A stretch of DNA of 64,000 nucleotides from Burkholderia sp. GAS332 (GTDB taxonomy: Bacteria; Pseudomonadota; Gammaproteobacteria; Burkholderiales; Burkholderiaceae), in contig FSRV01000003.1 of assembly GCA_900142905.1 (NCBI GenBank), forward strand, positions 124,001-188,000, read 5' to 3'. Positions 52,876-61,963 of the stretch are shown piece after piece. Both the position numbers and the translations under genes were made by a program. Below the pieces are notes generated by a model that was not told where the DNA came from, searched no databases, and saw only the letters and a program-made list of their open reading frames with translations. Every line of letters starts with the position of its first letter. Positions within the stretch are counted from its first letter, which is position 1.

Positions 52876-53955
52876 ATGTTCAATAGAATGACAATCGAAA
52901 ATTTTCGGTATACCATCCTTGCAGGTATGCTGATTAGTGCCGGCGTACATGCGCAGAGCAGCGTGACACTCTACGGCGTGATCGATGCCGGACTGCTCTA
53001 TGCAAGCAAGACAGCCGATCCGGCCACCGGACAGAATGCAGGCAGGCAGTTCTCGCTCCTCGACGGCGGGAAGTCGCCAAGCCAGTTCGGACTGACCGGG
53101 ACTGAGGATTTGGGCGACGGCATGAAGGTGAAGTTCAAACTCGAGAGCGGATTCAGTGCCGCGAACGGCGGATTCAACAACTCGAACGGTTACGCATTTG
53201 GCCGACAGGCGTGGATCGCGCTCAGCGGGCGATTCGGCGAGGTCAAGGCCGGCCTGCAACCTTCCTCGTTCTTTCTGGCGGTTTACGCGGCAGACCCTCG
53301 CGAATTATCGACCTTCGGTAGTGGTCTGGTTACATATGGCGACTCAGTACTCGCCACCGGCATCTTCAATGCGAATGCGGTGAGCTATACCACGCCACGC
53401 CTATTCGGCCTCGAAGGTAGCGTGATGTTCGCCCTAGGCGGGACGGCGGGCGATTTTCAGGCCGGACGCCAATATTCGGCGAGTCTAAATTACCAGATTG
53501 GCGACCTGATGCTGGTTGCGGCGGCGTACGACGGCAATGAAGGCGGGACGGCACAGACACCGGTTCCGACCGATCTGCCCTTCCTGGGGCGCACGCTGGG
53601 CGCGGCGTATAAATGGGGCAATCTCACGACGAAGGCATCGTTTACAAACTACAAGGTGGCGGGTTCGTTCAATAGCAACGTATATGGCGTGGGTCTCGAT
53701 TACCTGGTTTCGCCGGCCTTTGACATCGACAGCGGCGTCTGGATCACCAGCGATCGGAACGATGCGACCAATCATTCGCTATTGTTCGCGATGGGCGCGC
53801 AGTACTTTCTGTCGAAAGCAACGACGCTCTACGCACAGGTTGCGGTGGTGAATAATCATGGCGCGATGAACACGGGCCTGTCCGCTAATAACGTCCTGTT
53901 CGGCACGTCGGGCACGACGACCGGCGCCAACGTGGGCATACGCCATTTGTTCTGA
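52876..53955 (+). CDS. Outer-membrane porin (burkholderial type)
   Basis: 359 residues. A signal peptide ending VHAQ precedes SSVTLYGVIDAGLL, the diagnostic first strand. The barrel ends in IRHLF. The start ATG 52876 follows CTAGGAGACACGG. It is a trimeric general diffusion porin, moderately different from the copy at 19093 (loops contain more short inserts). It lies next to the AraC-controlled catabolic unit and an IS3 relic and may have moved with them. Confidence 0.92.
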   Translation: MFNRMTIENFRYTILAGMLISAGVHAQSSVTLYGVIDAGLLYASKTADPATGQNAGRQFSLLDGGKSPSQFGLTGTEDLGDGMKVKFKLESGFSAANGGFNNSNGYAFGRQAWIALSGRFGEVKAGLQPSSFFLAVYAADPRELSTFGSGLVTYGDSVLATGIFNANAVSYTTPRLFGLEGSVMFALGGTAGDFQAGRQYSASLNYQIGDLMLVAAAYDGNEGGTAQTPVPTDLPFLGRTLGAAYKWGNLTTKASFTNYKVAGSFNSNVYGVGLDYLVSPAFDIDSGVWITSDRNDATNHSLLFAMGAQYFLSKATTLYAQVAVVNNHGAMNTGLSANNVLFGTSGTTTGANVGIRHLF

Positions 53956-54117
53956 ACGGTGTCGGTCACTCCAAGCGAGTTGCGGCTCGAAAAGGACGCG
54001 TTGCCTAGGGCGGACATCGAGCCCCATTGTTTATGGCGGAGAAGGAACGCTGTGAGTAGGAGCTTGCCGGGCGGTGTCAGAAGCGGCAGCACCGTGTTAG
54101 TCGATCAAGTCGAACAT

Positions 54118-54509
54118 GACTGCCGACCTGGTAATTGATGCGCTGACGATGGCGTGGTTCCGCCGCAAGCCGGGGTCCGGTGTAATGCACCATTCGGATC
54201 GCGGCAGCCCAGTACGCCAGTCATGCCTTTCAGCATAAGCTGGCCGAGTACGGAATGACGTGTCCGATGAGTCGCAAAGGAAATTGTTGGGTTGAGACCT
54301 CGACGGAGAGCTTCTTCGACAGCCTGAAGAACAAACGCGTTCACGAAAGACGCTACGCGACGCATGCTGAAGCGATTACGGACTTGTTTGAATACGTCGA
54401 AGTGTTTTATAACCGGAGTCGTCGCCACTCCACGCTCGGCAATGTGTCGCCGACACAGTTCATTAAGAACTGGATGGCGACTCAGCAGGAGAAGAATCTG
54501 GCGGCATGA
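54118..54509 (+). pseudogene. IS3-family transposase OrfB, truncated and frameshifted
   Basis: The C-terminal half of an IS3 OrfB: MTADLVIDALTMAWFRRKPG, then MHHSDRGS, a one-base shift at about 54208, and continuation in another frame (CWVETSTESFFDSLKN, YNRSRRHSTLG, then a C-terminal NWMATQQEKNLAA). The DDE catalytic glutamate region is present, but the N-terminus and OrfA are missing and the extra C disrupts the frame. Not functional. Confidence 0.8.
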
Positions 54510-54545
54510 TGTCCGACCCGTGGAACACGAAATACAAGGGGAAGC

Positions 54546-55493
54546 TCATTCGATTAAACGTCCGATCGCAGCGTCATACTCATCGACAAGTCGTTTGACC
54601 ACTTCTGCTGCGCCGGGAAGGTCATTGACAAGTCCAGCCGATTGTCCCAATTCCACCTTGCCGCGCTCAATGTCCCCTTCGAGCGCGGCCTGACGCAGCG
54701 AGCTGCTAGCAAACAACACCTTGTACGCTGCCTGGTCGCGTTCATTGATGTCCGCATGCAACACCGCCTGTGCAAAGGCATTTTTCGTCATACGGATCGG
54801 CAATTGTCTGATGCCGACGAGCGTTGTACCGTCGATGTCGGTTTCCAGCACAACTCTTTTATAATTCTCGTGCACGCCCGACTCTCGGGTCGCGATGAAG
54901 CGTGTACCAAGTTGTACAGCGTCTGCGCCGAGCGCGAGCAGGGCAGCGATCCCATAACCGTCGGCCACGCCTCCTCCGGCCACTATTGGAATAGAGAATT
55001 CAGTAGCGGCGCGACGTACTGCAACGAGCGTGCTGACACCATTGGCTGGCGGATGGCCGCCGGCTTCAGCGCCAACCACAACGAGTGCATCTACGCCCGC
55101 GGCTACGGCCTTGCGAGCGTGCTCTAGCGTCGAGACGACGTGAATCCACCGGGTGCCAAGTGCATGGAAACGGGCAAGATGAGCCTTTGGCCCCCCCTGC
55201 GAAGCGAAGACGACGGGCACGCGCTCTTCCTCAATCACGTCGAGGAAGCGCTCTGCTTCGGGCCGGTATAACGGCAGATTGACCGCAAAAGTTTTATCGC
55301 CAACCTTTTGCTTGACTTCGCGAACCGCGTCTCGGAATGCGTCAAGATACATCGGGCCTGCAGCGATAACGCCAAGGCCGCCAGCATTGGTGACAGCTGA
55401 CGGCAAAGCGGCGTTCGAGGACGCCCAGCTCATTCCGGCTTGGATGATCGGATAGCGGATGTTAAGCATTTCCGTAAGACGCGTCTGCTTCAT
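54546..55493 (-). CDS. Nitronate monooxygenase family flavoprotein
   Basis: 315 residues of the NMO/2-nitropropane dioxygenase TIM-barrel family. The N-terminal YPIIQAGMSWAS, GLGVIAAG and the GAEAGGH motif (containing the His typical of class I members) are present, with GGGVADGYG and LALGADAVQLGTRF binding FMN phosphate. It oxidises propionate-3-nitronate or similar, or acts as an enoyl reductase in other members. It is transcribed toward the IS3 relic, downstream of the acyl-CoA ligase gene. Its place in the acyl-CoA operon suggests use of a nitro- or enoyl-intermediate, but this is inference. Confidence 0.87.
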   Translation of the reverse strand: MKQTRLTEMLNIRYPIIQAGMSWASSNAALPSAVTNAGGLGVIAAGPMYLDAFRDAVREVKQKVGDKTFAVNLPLYRPEAERFLDVIEEERVPVVFASQGGPKAHLARFHALGTRWIHVVSTLEHARKAVAAGVDALVVVGAEAGGHPPANGVSTLVAVRRAATEFSIPIVAGGGVADGYGIAALLALGADAVQLGTRFIATRESGVHENYKRVVLETDIDGTTLVGIRQLPIRMTKNAFAQAVLHADINERDQAAYKVLFASSSLRQAALEGDIERGKVELGQSAGLVNDLPGAAEVVKRLVDEYDAAIGRLIE

Positions 55494-55633
55494 GTCGGTT
55501 TTTTCCTATCTTGGCCATGCGCCCATGGACCTTGCTACTGTAGCGAGAGACCAGACTGGCGGACTTTGAAAACGGACGTCCTGTTTGGTCTGTACGCGTC
55601 AGATGTTGATAACACGCGGCTGATGCGGCACAG

Positions 55634-55663
55634 CTACTGTGCTCACTTCAGGGAGCACAGTAG
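55634..55663. repeat. 11-bp perfect hairpin between acyl-CoA ligase and NMO genes
   Basis: CTACTGTGCTC (55634-55644) and GAGCACAGTAG (55653-55663) pair exactly around an 8-nt loop. It lies 28 bp after the ligase stop on the minus strand. It may be a terminator for the ligase operon or an operator for the nitronate monooxygenase gene; no clear T-run on the minus strand supports the terminator. Confidence 0.45.
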
Positions 55664-55691
55664 TCTTTGTACGCTCGCGCGGCAGATGTGC

Positions 55692-57338
55692 TCAGGCGAG
55701 TCCAAACTCGCGGATTGCATAATCCCGCAGTTTGTTTTTTTGGACCTTGGCACTGCCAGTCATGCCGATCTCGTCGAAAGATGCCACCACGCGCAGGTAT
55801 CGAGGTACCTTGAAGTTGGCGCACCGTCCCTTACACCACGCGATCAGTTCCTCATCCGTCGCGCTTGTGCCCGGGCGAAGCACTATGAAGGCGGCTGCAA
55901 CCTCGCCGAGCCTGGGGTCTGGTACACCGACTACTTGCGCAAGCTGAACCGCTGGATGAGCGAATAACGTTTCTTCAACCTCGGCTGGCGCAACATTTTC
56001 TCCTCCGACGCGAAATACGTCCTTTAAGCGGCCGAGCATGCGCAGTCGTCCCGCGGCGTCAATGACGCCCAGATCGCCAGTACGCAGCCAACCATCCTCG
56101 CTAAATGCCTGCGCGGTCTCTTTGGGCTTGTTGTAGTAGCCCTTCATCACGCTCCATCCACGAACCTGGATTTCTCCCGGCTCGTTGGCCGGTTGTACAG
56201 CGTTGCTTTCAGTTGACACCGTGCGGATCTCGATACCGGGGTGCGGATGGGCCCAGCCCGCGACACGCAACGCAAGCGGCTCACGCCAGTCATTGAGCAC
56301 CACATTCGGCGATGCTTCAGATTGACCATAGGCACCAACCATGTAAGGCACGCCCATCACGTCGTGAATTTTTTGCATAATCTCAGGCCCAGCCGCCGCC
56401 CAGCCACCTCGAAGATGGATGCGCTCGCGACGAAATTCAGGATGGCTCATCATCATGAGAAAAATCGTGTCGTTTCCGGAAGTGAGCGTGCATCTTTCTT
56501 CATCGAGAATCGTGAGGACGTTAGCGACATCGAATGACGGAACGGAAAGCAGGCATGCGCCGGTGACCAGAGCCACGAGTAACGACATTGTCGTTCCTGC
56601 GACATGAAAGAACGGACGTACGCTGAAGTACCGGTCGTCCGCCCGCACGCCGATGCGCAGGCTAGATGCTGCGGCGTTCAGCAGCATATTGCGATGCCGC
56701 AACAACACGCCCTTGGGAAACGACGTGGTCCCGGAGGTGTACTGGATCAGCAGAATGTCGTCGGGTACGACCTTCTGTGTACGTCGCGCAACTTCCGCGC
56801 GATCTTCGGGCGTATCGTCTAACGTGTCGAAATGCTCCACCCCTGCTGGAATTTCGCGGTCGGTCTTGCCAACCATCACAGCACGTCGGAGCAATGGCAG
56901 CACCTGACCTGGAAGCGAAGTGTAGAAGGCGGGTTCCACGTCATGTAACAAGTGGGAATAATCGATATTCAAAAACTTGTCGACGTAGAACAGCACCCGT
57001 ACGTCGCTTTGCTTGAGGCAATAGTTCAGCTCGTCGGTCTTGAAGCGCGTGTTGACCGGCACCGTAACCGCACCGATCGTTGCCGCCGCATAGAACAGCA
57101 CAACCCAGTCAATCGAATTGCCCATCATGATGCCAACATGTTCGCCATGCTGGACGCCTGCGGCGATCATACGCGCTGCCGCGCTATTGACGCGAGCGGC
57201 GAGGGTCCGATAATCGACGCGCTCCCCATCGATTACAAGCGCCTCTGCATCTGGGGTGGAGGCCGCCCGCGCGGTGAGTACCGCGTGCAGTATGACCGGT
57301 TGCGTCAAGCCAAAAAGTTGTTCGATTTCTTTAGTCAT
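55692..57338 (-). CDS. AMP-dependent acyl-CoA synthetase
   Basis: 548 residues of the ANL family. The phosphate loop is YTSGTTSFPKG, followed by YGQSEASPNV, TGDLGVIDAAGRLRMLGRLK and a C-terminal lysine in MTGSAKVQKNK. It activates a carboxylic acid as CoA thioester. ATG 57338 with GGAGG just upstream is chosen over a start 49 codons earlier. It overlaps the 3' end of the enoyl-CoA hydratase gene by 8 bp. Together with the hydratases, CoA-transferase and HMG-CoA-lyase-like gene, it starts a CoA-thioester degradation route. Confidence 0.9.
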   Translation of the reverse strand: MTKEIEQLFGLTQPVILHAVLTARAASTPDAEALVIDGERVDYRTLAARVNSAAARMIAAGVQHGEHVGIMMGNSIDWVVLFYAAATIGAVTVPVNTRFKTDELNYCLKQSDVRVLFYVDKFLNIDYSHLLHDVEPAFYTSLPGQVLPLLRRAVMVGKTDREIPAGVEHFDTLDDTPEDRAEVARRTQKVVPDDILLIQYTSGTTSFPKGVLLRHRNMLLNAAASSLRIGVRADDRYFSVRPFFHVAGTTMSLLVALVTGACLLSVPSFDVANVLTILDEERCTLTSGNDTIFLMMMSHPEFRRERIHLRGGWAAAGPEIMQKIHDVMGVPYMVGAYGQSEASPNVVLNDWREPLALRVAGWAHPHPGIEIRTVSTESNAVQPANEPGEIQVRGWSVMKGYYNKPKETAQAFSEDGWLRTGDLGVIDAAGRLRMLGRLKDVFRVGGENVAPAEVEETLFAHPAVQLAQVVGVPDPRLGEVAAAFIVLRPGTSATDEELIAWCKGRCANFKVPRYLRVVASFDEIGMTGSAKVQKNKLRDYAIREFGLA

Positions 57339-58116
57339 GGCTGCCTCCGTTATTCTGTCCGACGGTGGCTGTAGAGCCAAAGGACGCGATTGATTGCTTC
57401 CAGTCCGCGTTTTGAAGCAGTGTGTCGATCGCCAGGATTTCGATTGCAAGTGCGCCAGCGGGGTCGCTTTCGACGCCGCGATCAACGCACTGTCTTGTCA
57501 GGCGCATCGCGAGCGGCGGCGCAGCCGCAATATCGCGCGCCATTTGACGTGCGGTCGCGAGAGCGTCGCTCGAGTCGACGATCCTCGAGACGAGCCCTAC
57601 TGCGAGCGCTTCCGAGGCAGAAAGCGAGCGACCGGTAAAGGCCATGTCTTTGGCCAGCCGTTTGCCGACCGCGCGAGGCAGCCGCTGAGTGGCGCCGACG
57701 GTACCCCACAACGCCTCTGGCGTACGGAAGCTAGCGTTCTCCGTGGCCACGATGAAATCGCACGCCATCGCAATCTCTCCTCCTGAACCCACCGCTGCGC
57801 CCTCGACCAACGCGATACACGGCTTGCCGATCTGCTCGAGAGCGTCATACGCGGCGAACGCTTTCAGGCGTCTCGCACGGACATCATCGATCGTCATGCC
57901 TTTGCGCTCTTTCAGATCCGCGCCTGCACAGAAAACTGGTCCATTCGCACGCACAATCACGCAACGGACCGACTCGTCGTCACGCAAGGTGACGGCGACC
58001 TTCCGCAGCGCATCGCACATCGCGCCGTTGAGGGCATTTCGCTGGTCTGGACGGTTCAGGACTATTTCGGCCACTGCTTCCTGTCGTTCGACGATCAGTG
58101 TCTCAATCTCTTTCAT
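57331..58116 (-). CDS. Enoyl-CoA hydratase/isomerase family protein
   Basis: 261 residues of the crotonase fold. The oxyanion hole comes from CAGADLKERKG and AAVGSGGEIAM. The two catalytic glutamates are both present, one in GGEIAM and the other in the TPEALWG loop, so true hydratase activity is likely. ATG 58116 is used; the longer frame to 58359 lacks homology. It overlaps the ligase start by 8 bp and is 55 bp from the CoA-transferase gene. Confidence 0.88.
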   Translation of the reverse strand: MKEIETLIVERQEAVAEIVLNRPDQRNALNGAMCDALRKVAVTLRDDESVRCVIVRANGPVFCAGADLKERKGMTIDDVRARRLKAFAAYDALEQIGKPCIALVEGAAVGSGGEIAMACDFIVATENASFRTPEALWGTVGATQRLPRAVGKRLAKDMAFTGRSLSASEALAVGLVSRIVDSSDALATARQMARDIAAAPPLAMRLTRQCVDRGVESDPAGALAIEILAIDTLLQNADWKQSIASFGSTATVGQNNGGSHD

Positions 58117-58171
58117 GAAGTCTCCCCTTGCGGACGATGTGACCGTAAAGGGTCCCATTGCCCTTGATGTT

Positions 58172-59368
58172 CTAGATCGCGCCGTCGCGCCGGAGCGCCT
58201 CGATGCGTGAGGTGGTGTAGCCAAGCCGCTCGCGCAGCACAATGTCGGTGTGTTCGCCCAGCAGCGGCGGGCGGGCGACCTCAGGATTCGCGTATCCGTC
58301 AAACTTGAACGGAAGCGGCAACGCGCCAAATGTTCCAATCGATGGATGATCGAATTCACTAATCATGCCGCGTGCCTTCACATGGGGATCGCTCAGAACC
58401 TCGGCAACATTCTTGACCGGGCCGGCCGGAACGCCTGCGGCGTCACATGCGTCGCAAAGGGACTTCTGCGTCCACCATGATATGGCCTGAGTCAGACCTC
58501 GCATCACGCGGTCGCGGTGCTCAACCCGGCCGGCGTTTGTGGAAAGTGCGGCGTCCTCGGCAAATTCCTGGAGCCCCAGCAGTTTGCACAGTGGCAGCCA
58601 GTGCTGGTCGCTACATGTGATATGGACGTATGTGTCGCCGCTGCATGCAAAGGTAGCCGACGGGACGCGTCCAGGATGCTCGGTCCCCATGCGCGGAGGT
58701 ATTTCATTCAAAGCGAAGTAGCGTCCGGCAGCGAGCGTCAGAAGGCTCACCTGGCCGTCAAGCATCGAAAAGTCGATGTAGCCGCCCTTGCCGCTGATTG
58801 TGCGGCCATGTAGGGCCGACAGAATCGCGATCGCGATCCATAGTCCGGACGACAGATCGGCTATGGGCAAGCCAGGCTTGACGGGAGGTCCACCGCGCTC
58901 GCCGGTAAGGCTCATCAGTCCGCCCATCGCCTGAAATACGGTGTCGTAGCCCTTGCGCTTCGCGTACGGTCCGGTCTGTCCGAAACCGGTGCAGGAAACG
59001 TACACCAGCCGGTCGTTGAGCTCCCGAAGGGTCGACTGGTCAAGGCCATAGCGCGTGAGCGTTCCAACCGGGAAATTCTCCAGCAGCACGTCCGCGTCCC
59101 GCGTGAGATCTCGCACAATCTGCCGCCCCGCCTCGGTTTTCAGGTTGACAGTCACCGACAGTTTGCTGCGGTTACATGCGAAGTAATACGCAGACTCGCT
59201 CCCGACCTGCGGCTCAAAGGTCCGAGTTTCGTCGCCCGAACCGGGTTGCTCGATTTTGATGACCGTTGCTCCGAGTTCAGCAAGGATCATGTCCGCGAAC
59301 GGACAGGCGAGTACTCGAGCGAGTTCGACGATGGTGACGTTGGCTAGCGGTTTGGTAAGCACGTTCAT
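58172..59368 (-). CDS. Class III CoA-transferase (CaiB/BaiF family)
   Basis: 398 residues. The catalytic aspartate is Asp171 in PIADLSSGL, matching Asp169 of formyl-CoA transferase, and the N-terminal VLACPFADMILAELGATVIK is the family Rossmann signature. It moves CoA between organic acids without ATP. Its ATG overlaps the stop of the upstream hydratase gene (ATGA). In the cluster it may exchange CoA between a product acid and the substrate. Confidence 0.92.
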   Translation of the reverse strand: MNVLTKPLANVTIVELARVLACPFADMILAELGATVIKIEQPGSGDETRTFEPQVGSESAYYFACNRSKLSVTVNLKTEAGRQIVRDLTRDADVLLENFPVGTLTRYGLDQSTLRELNDRLVYVSCTGFGQTGPYAKRKGYDTVFQAMGGLMSLTGERGGPPVKPGLPIADLSSGLWIAIAILSALHGRTISGKGGYIDFSMLDGQVSLLTLAAGRYFALNEIPPRMGTEHPGRVPSATFACSGDTYVHITCSDQHWLPLCKLLGLQEFAEDAALSTNAGRVEHRDRVMRGLTQAISWWTQKSLCDACDAAGVPAGPVKNVAEVLSDPHVKARGMISEFDHPSIGTFGALPLPFKFDGYANPEVARPPLLGEHTDIVLRERLGYTTSRIEALRRDGAI

Positions 59369-60138
59369 GCCTTCCTGGTGCTGTTCTGACGGAATCCGCG
59401 CATCATCATGTTGGTGTCAAGCGAAGTATCCAGCGCTTGCTGTAACGGAAGATCCGCGACGCGGTGAAACAGACGCTTGGTTGCGGCCATCGCTGGGGTA
59501 TCGAAGGCTGCAAGTCTCTGCGCCATCTCGATTGCGCTCGCAAGCAGTCTTTCGTCTGGCGCAATGCGATTGACAAGGCCAAGTTCGAGCGCGCGCCCGG
59601 CGCCAATGGTATCGCCGAGAGAAACCAGTTCAAACGCAGCCTTGCGACCTACCTGACGGACCAGATTAGCCATCACGATAGCGGCAACAATGCCATGCTT
59701 GAGTTCCGGATAGCCGAGCTTCATGCTTTCGCCGGCCACCACGATGTCACAAGCGATCGCGAGGCCCGCACCTCCGCCCATTGCATAGCCGTGCGCAGCG
59801 CCGATGACGGGCTTGCCGATCTGAGAGAACACCCGATGCAGGTCCGTAGTCAGATGCGCGCGCGCCAACGCAGCCTGCGCAGCACTGGCTGTGTCGGACG
59901 GATTGACGAAACCACCAAATTCTTTTGTATCGGCTCCCGCACAGAATGCCGCACCGGCCCCGGAAAGAACTATCGCTGCAACCGTCGGGTCCCGATCGGC
60001 ATCCCGCAGTGCCGAGAGGAGAGCCTGCGTCAGTTCATTGTTGAGCGCATTGCGCTTGTCAGGCCGGTTCATTGTCAGCGCTCGAACGGCACCATGGTCT
60101 TCAATCAACAAACAGGAGGTCGGGGTGGTCATCGGCAA
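59365..60138 (-). CDS. Crotonase-family protein (enoyl-CoA hydratase/isomerase-like)
   Basis: 257 residues of the crotonase fold with CAGADTKEFGG and a YAMGGGAGLAIACD oxyanion region. The first catalytic Glu of hydratases is replaced by Gly (GGGAGLA), while the second is kept in YPELKHG. The chemistry may therefore differ from simple hydration, for example isomerisation or C-C cleavage. ATG 60132 could also be the start. It is the first gene of the minus-strand operon and faces the HMG-CoA-lyase-like gene. Confidence 0.87.
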   Translation of the reverse strand: MPMTTPTSCLLIEDHGAVRALTMNRPDKRNALNNELTQALLSALRDADRDPTVAAIVLSGAGAAFCAGADTKEFGGFVNPSDTASAAQAALARAHLTTDLHRVFSQIGKPVIGAAHGYAMGGGAGLAIACDIVVAGESMKLGYPELKHGIVAAIVMANLVRQVGRKAAFELVSLGDTIGAGRALELGLVNRIAPDERLLASAIEMAQRLAAFDTPAMAATKRLFHRVADLPLQQALDTSLDTNMMMRGFRQNSTRKA

Positions 60139-60203
60139 ACTCGGCGATATCGGTGGTCGGGGGGCGGCAAACGTCCGCGCTTCGATTGAAGATTAATACA
60201 TTA

Positions 60204-60221
60204 TGCGTGATAACGTCAAAT
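60204..60221. promoter_or_regulatory. Shared motif TGCGTGA-N4-GTCA, copy in divergent promoter
   Basis: TGCGTGATAACGTCAAAT lies in the 386-bp region between the divergent crotonase and HMG-CoA-lyase-like genes. It matches the two copies at 63563 and 63793 with the same spacing (TGCGTGA N4 GTCAmAT). The position is 66 bp upstream of the crotonase ATG. Confidence 0.45.
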
Positions 60222-60302
60222 ATATTCGTGGCATTGCAGTGCTGTTTTTGGGAGTTTTTGTGAGCGTATACCCGCATGAGCTGGTGATTTATTGATTAGG
60301 TC

Positions 60303-60354
60303 AAAGCCGATCCATCAATCAGAAATCCGCTATGAATCAATGATTATCGGCTTT
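60303..60354. repeat. Long-loop inverted repeat in divergent promoter
   Basis: AAAGCCGAT (60303-60311) and ATCGGCTTT (60346-60354) are exact 9-bp arms 34 bp apart, within the AT-rich intergenic region. They could be two operator halves for a DNA-looping or large-footprint regulator. Confidence 0.35.
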
Positions 60355-60524
60355 CTCACTTGATTGTTTGTGCGGATGTCACGCTAGAGTTTGTCAAATT
60401 TTGGCTCGTGGCAAGCCAGCTGATGTCGCCTCTCGTCTCCGAAAGATAGTTGACACTAGCACGCATAGGTGTTTTGATTCGTGCAACGTCAAACTCCTCG
60501 TCGACGAGACGACCCCCACGAATC

Positions 60525-61463
60525 ATGTCTGAGCTGAATCTCTGTGAATGTTTTGCCCGCGACGGTTTGCAGCACGAACCTGAATTCATTGCCACGAAGC
60601 AGAAGGTCGCCCTGATCGAGCAGTTTGCTGAAGCCGGTTTTCAACGGGTTGAAGCAACCTCGTACTCAAATCCGGCGGTGGTCCCACAGTTTGCCGATGC
60701 TAGCGCTGTACTTGAATCACTTTCGCGTCTCGCCGGTGTGTATTACAAAGCGACCTGCGCCAACGTGCGTGCCGTCGAGCGAGCGGTAGCCGACCTGAAC
60801 GCTGGAATCGGTGCAAACGAAATAAGTCTTCTGGTATCCGCAAGCGAAGCCCACTCGCAGCGCAATCTGAAACAATCGCGCGAGGACCAATGGCAACGAG
60901 TGGCAGCGATGGCGACAGCGGCGAGCGGCCGGTTTCGCTTGATCGGAACCATTTCTGTCGCGTTCGGCTGTCCATTCGAGGGCGACGTCGACTCCCGATC
61001 AGTGTTGCGGGACGTCGAACGTTTCGCGGCTTTAGGGGTGAAATACGTGACGCTAGGTGACACGATCGGCGTCGCGACCCAGAGCTCGACTCAGACACTT
61101 TTCAAGGAGATGCTCCGCCGCTTTCCTGAGATCCATGCAATAGCGCACTTTCACGATACGCGCGGTACGGGCATCGTCAATTACCTGGCCGCTTTAGAGG
61201 CGGGCGTGCGTCACTTCGACGTAGCGCTTGGCGGCGTCGGTGGACATCCGGCCAAGGTCAAGTATGGCGGCGGAGTTACCGGAAACGTATGCACTGAAGA
61301 CTTCGTGAATGTACTGGAGACGATGGGTGTCGACACGGGCATCGATCTGGACGCAATGATGCAGGCGTCAAATGCATGTGAAGCTGTTCTTGGGCGCGAA
61401 TTGTCCAGCCGTGTCGCGCGCACCGGGCTCAATCCGTTACTACGTCCGGTGAGTGCGACATGA
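60525..61463 (+). CDS. HMG-CoA lyase-like protein (HMGL/DRE-TIM metallolyase family)
   Basis: 312-residue TIM-barrel lyase-like protein. CECFARDGLQHEP and the AIAHFHDTRGTGIVNYLAAL metal site are of the HMGL family. The C-terminal loop GGVGGHPAK, then GGGVTGNVCTEDFV, aligns with the GGCPYAPGASGNVATED signature, but the active-site cysteine of that signature is a histidine here, so strict HMG-CoA cleavage is doubtful. ATG 60525 is chosen over a start 25 codons upstream. It overlaps the following thioesterase gene by 4 bp. It may split a related beta-hydroxyacyl-CoA. Confidence 0.82.
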   Translation: MSELNLCECFARDGLQHEPEFIATKQKVALIEQFAEAGFQRVEATSYSNPAVVPQFADASAVLESLSRLAGVYYKATCANVRAVERAVADLNAGIGANEISLLVSASEAHSQRNLKQSREDQWQRVAAMATAASGRFRLIGTISVAFGCPFEGDVDSRSVLRDVERFAALGVKYVTLGDTIGVATQSSTQTLFKEMLRRFPEIHAIAHFHDTRGTGIVNYLAALEAGVRHFDVALGGVGGHPAKVKYGGGVTGNVCTEDFVNVLETMGVDTGIDLDAMMQASNACEAVLGRELSSRVARTGLNPLLRPVSAT

Positions 61464-61903
61464 ACGACGTGGGAATCCCTGAATCGCCGGCGTGGCCCCA
61501 CGCGCCCGGCGGACCCAAGGCGCCGTTAGCGATCGAATCAGCGTTCTGCCTCGAGCATGGTTTCGAGCTTATCGAGTACGGCGATGGGTGCGCAAAAATC
61601 TCATGTGAAGTGCTATCGCGTCATCTGAACCGCCACGGGAACGCACATGGCGGTCTGATTGCCGCGCTGCTTGACACATCCATGGGTCTCGCCACGCGGA
61701 CGAGCGGCAACATTGAGAATGTCGGCACCGCGAGCCTCAATGTCAACTATTTGCGACCCGCGCATGGCCGTGTCGTCGCGCGGGCCCGAATGCGCAGGTT
61801 TGGACGCACGCTTGCGTTCTGTGACGCCGAAGCAATCGATGCCCGCGATCAGATCGTAGCCACAGCCACCGGTGTTTTCGCAATTGTGCATCTGACGAGA
61901 TGA
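61460..61903 (+). CDS. PaaI-like hotdog-fold thioesterase
   Basis: 147 residues with the 4HBT hotdog helix NAHGGLIAALLDTSMGLA (HGG motif and a downstream Asp) and the LNVNYLRPAHGRVVARARM strands. It hydrolyses acyl-CoA thioesters, often aromatic or dead-end ones, to release CoA. It starts 4 bp inside the lyase-like gene (ATGA) and is followed by the aldehyde dehydrogenase gene after 60 bp. Confidence 0.88.
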   Translation: MNDVGIPESPAWPHAPGGPKAPLAIESAFCLEHGFELIEYGDGCAKISCEVLSRHLNRHGNAHGGLIAALLDTSMGLATRTSGNIENVGTASLNVNYLRPAHGRVVARARMRRFGRTLAFCDAEAIDARDQIVATATGVFAIVHLTR

Positions 61904-61963
61904 CTGAACCGCGCCATGTACGCAGACACCTCGTCTCTCTAAAACCACATAAGGATCCCATTT

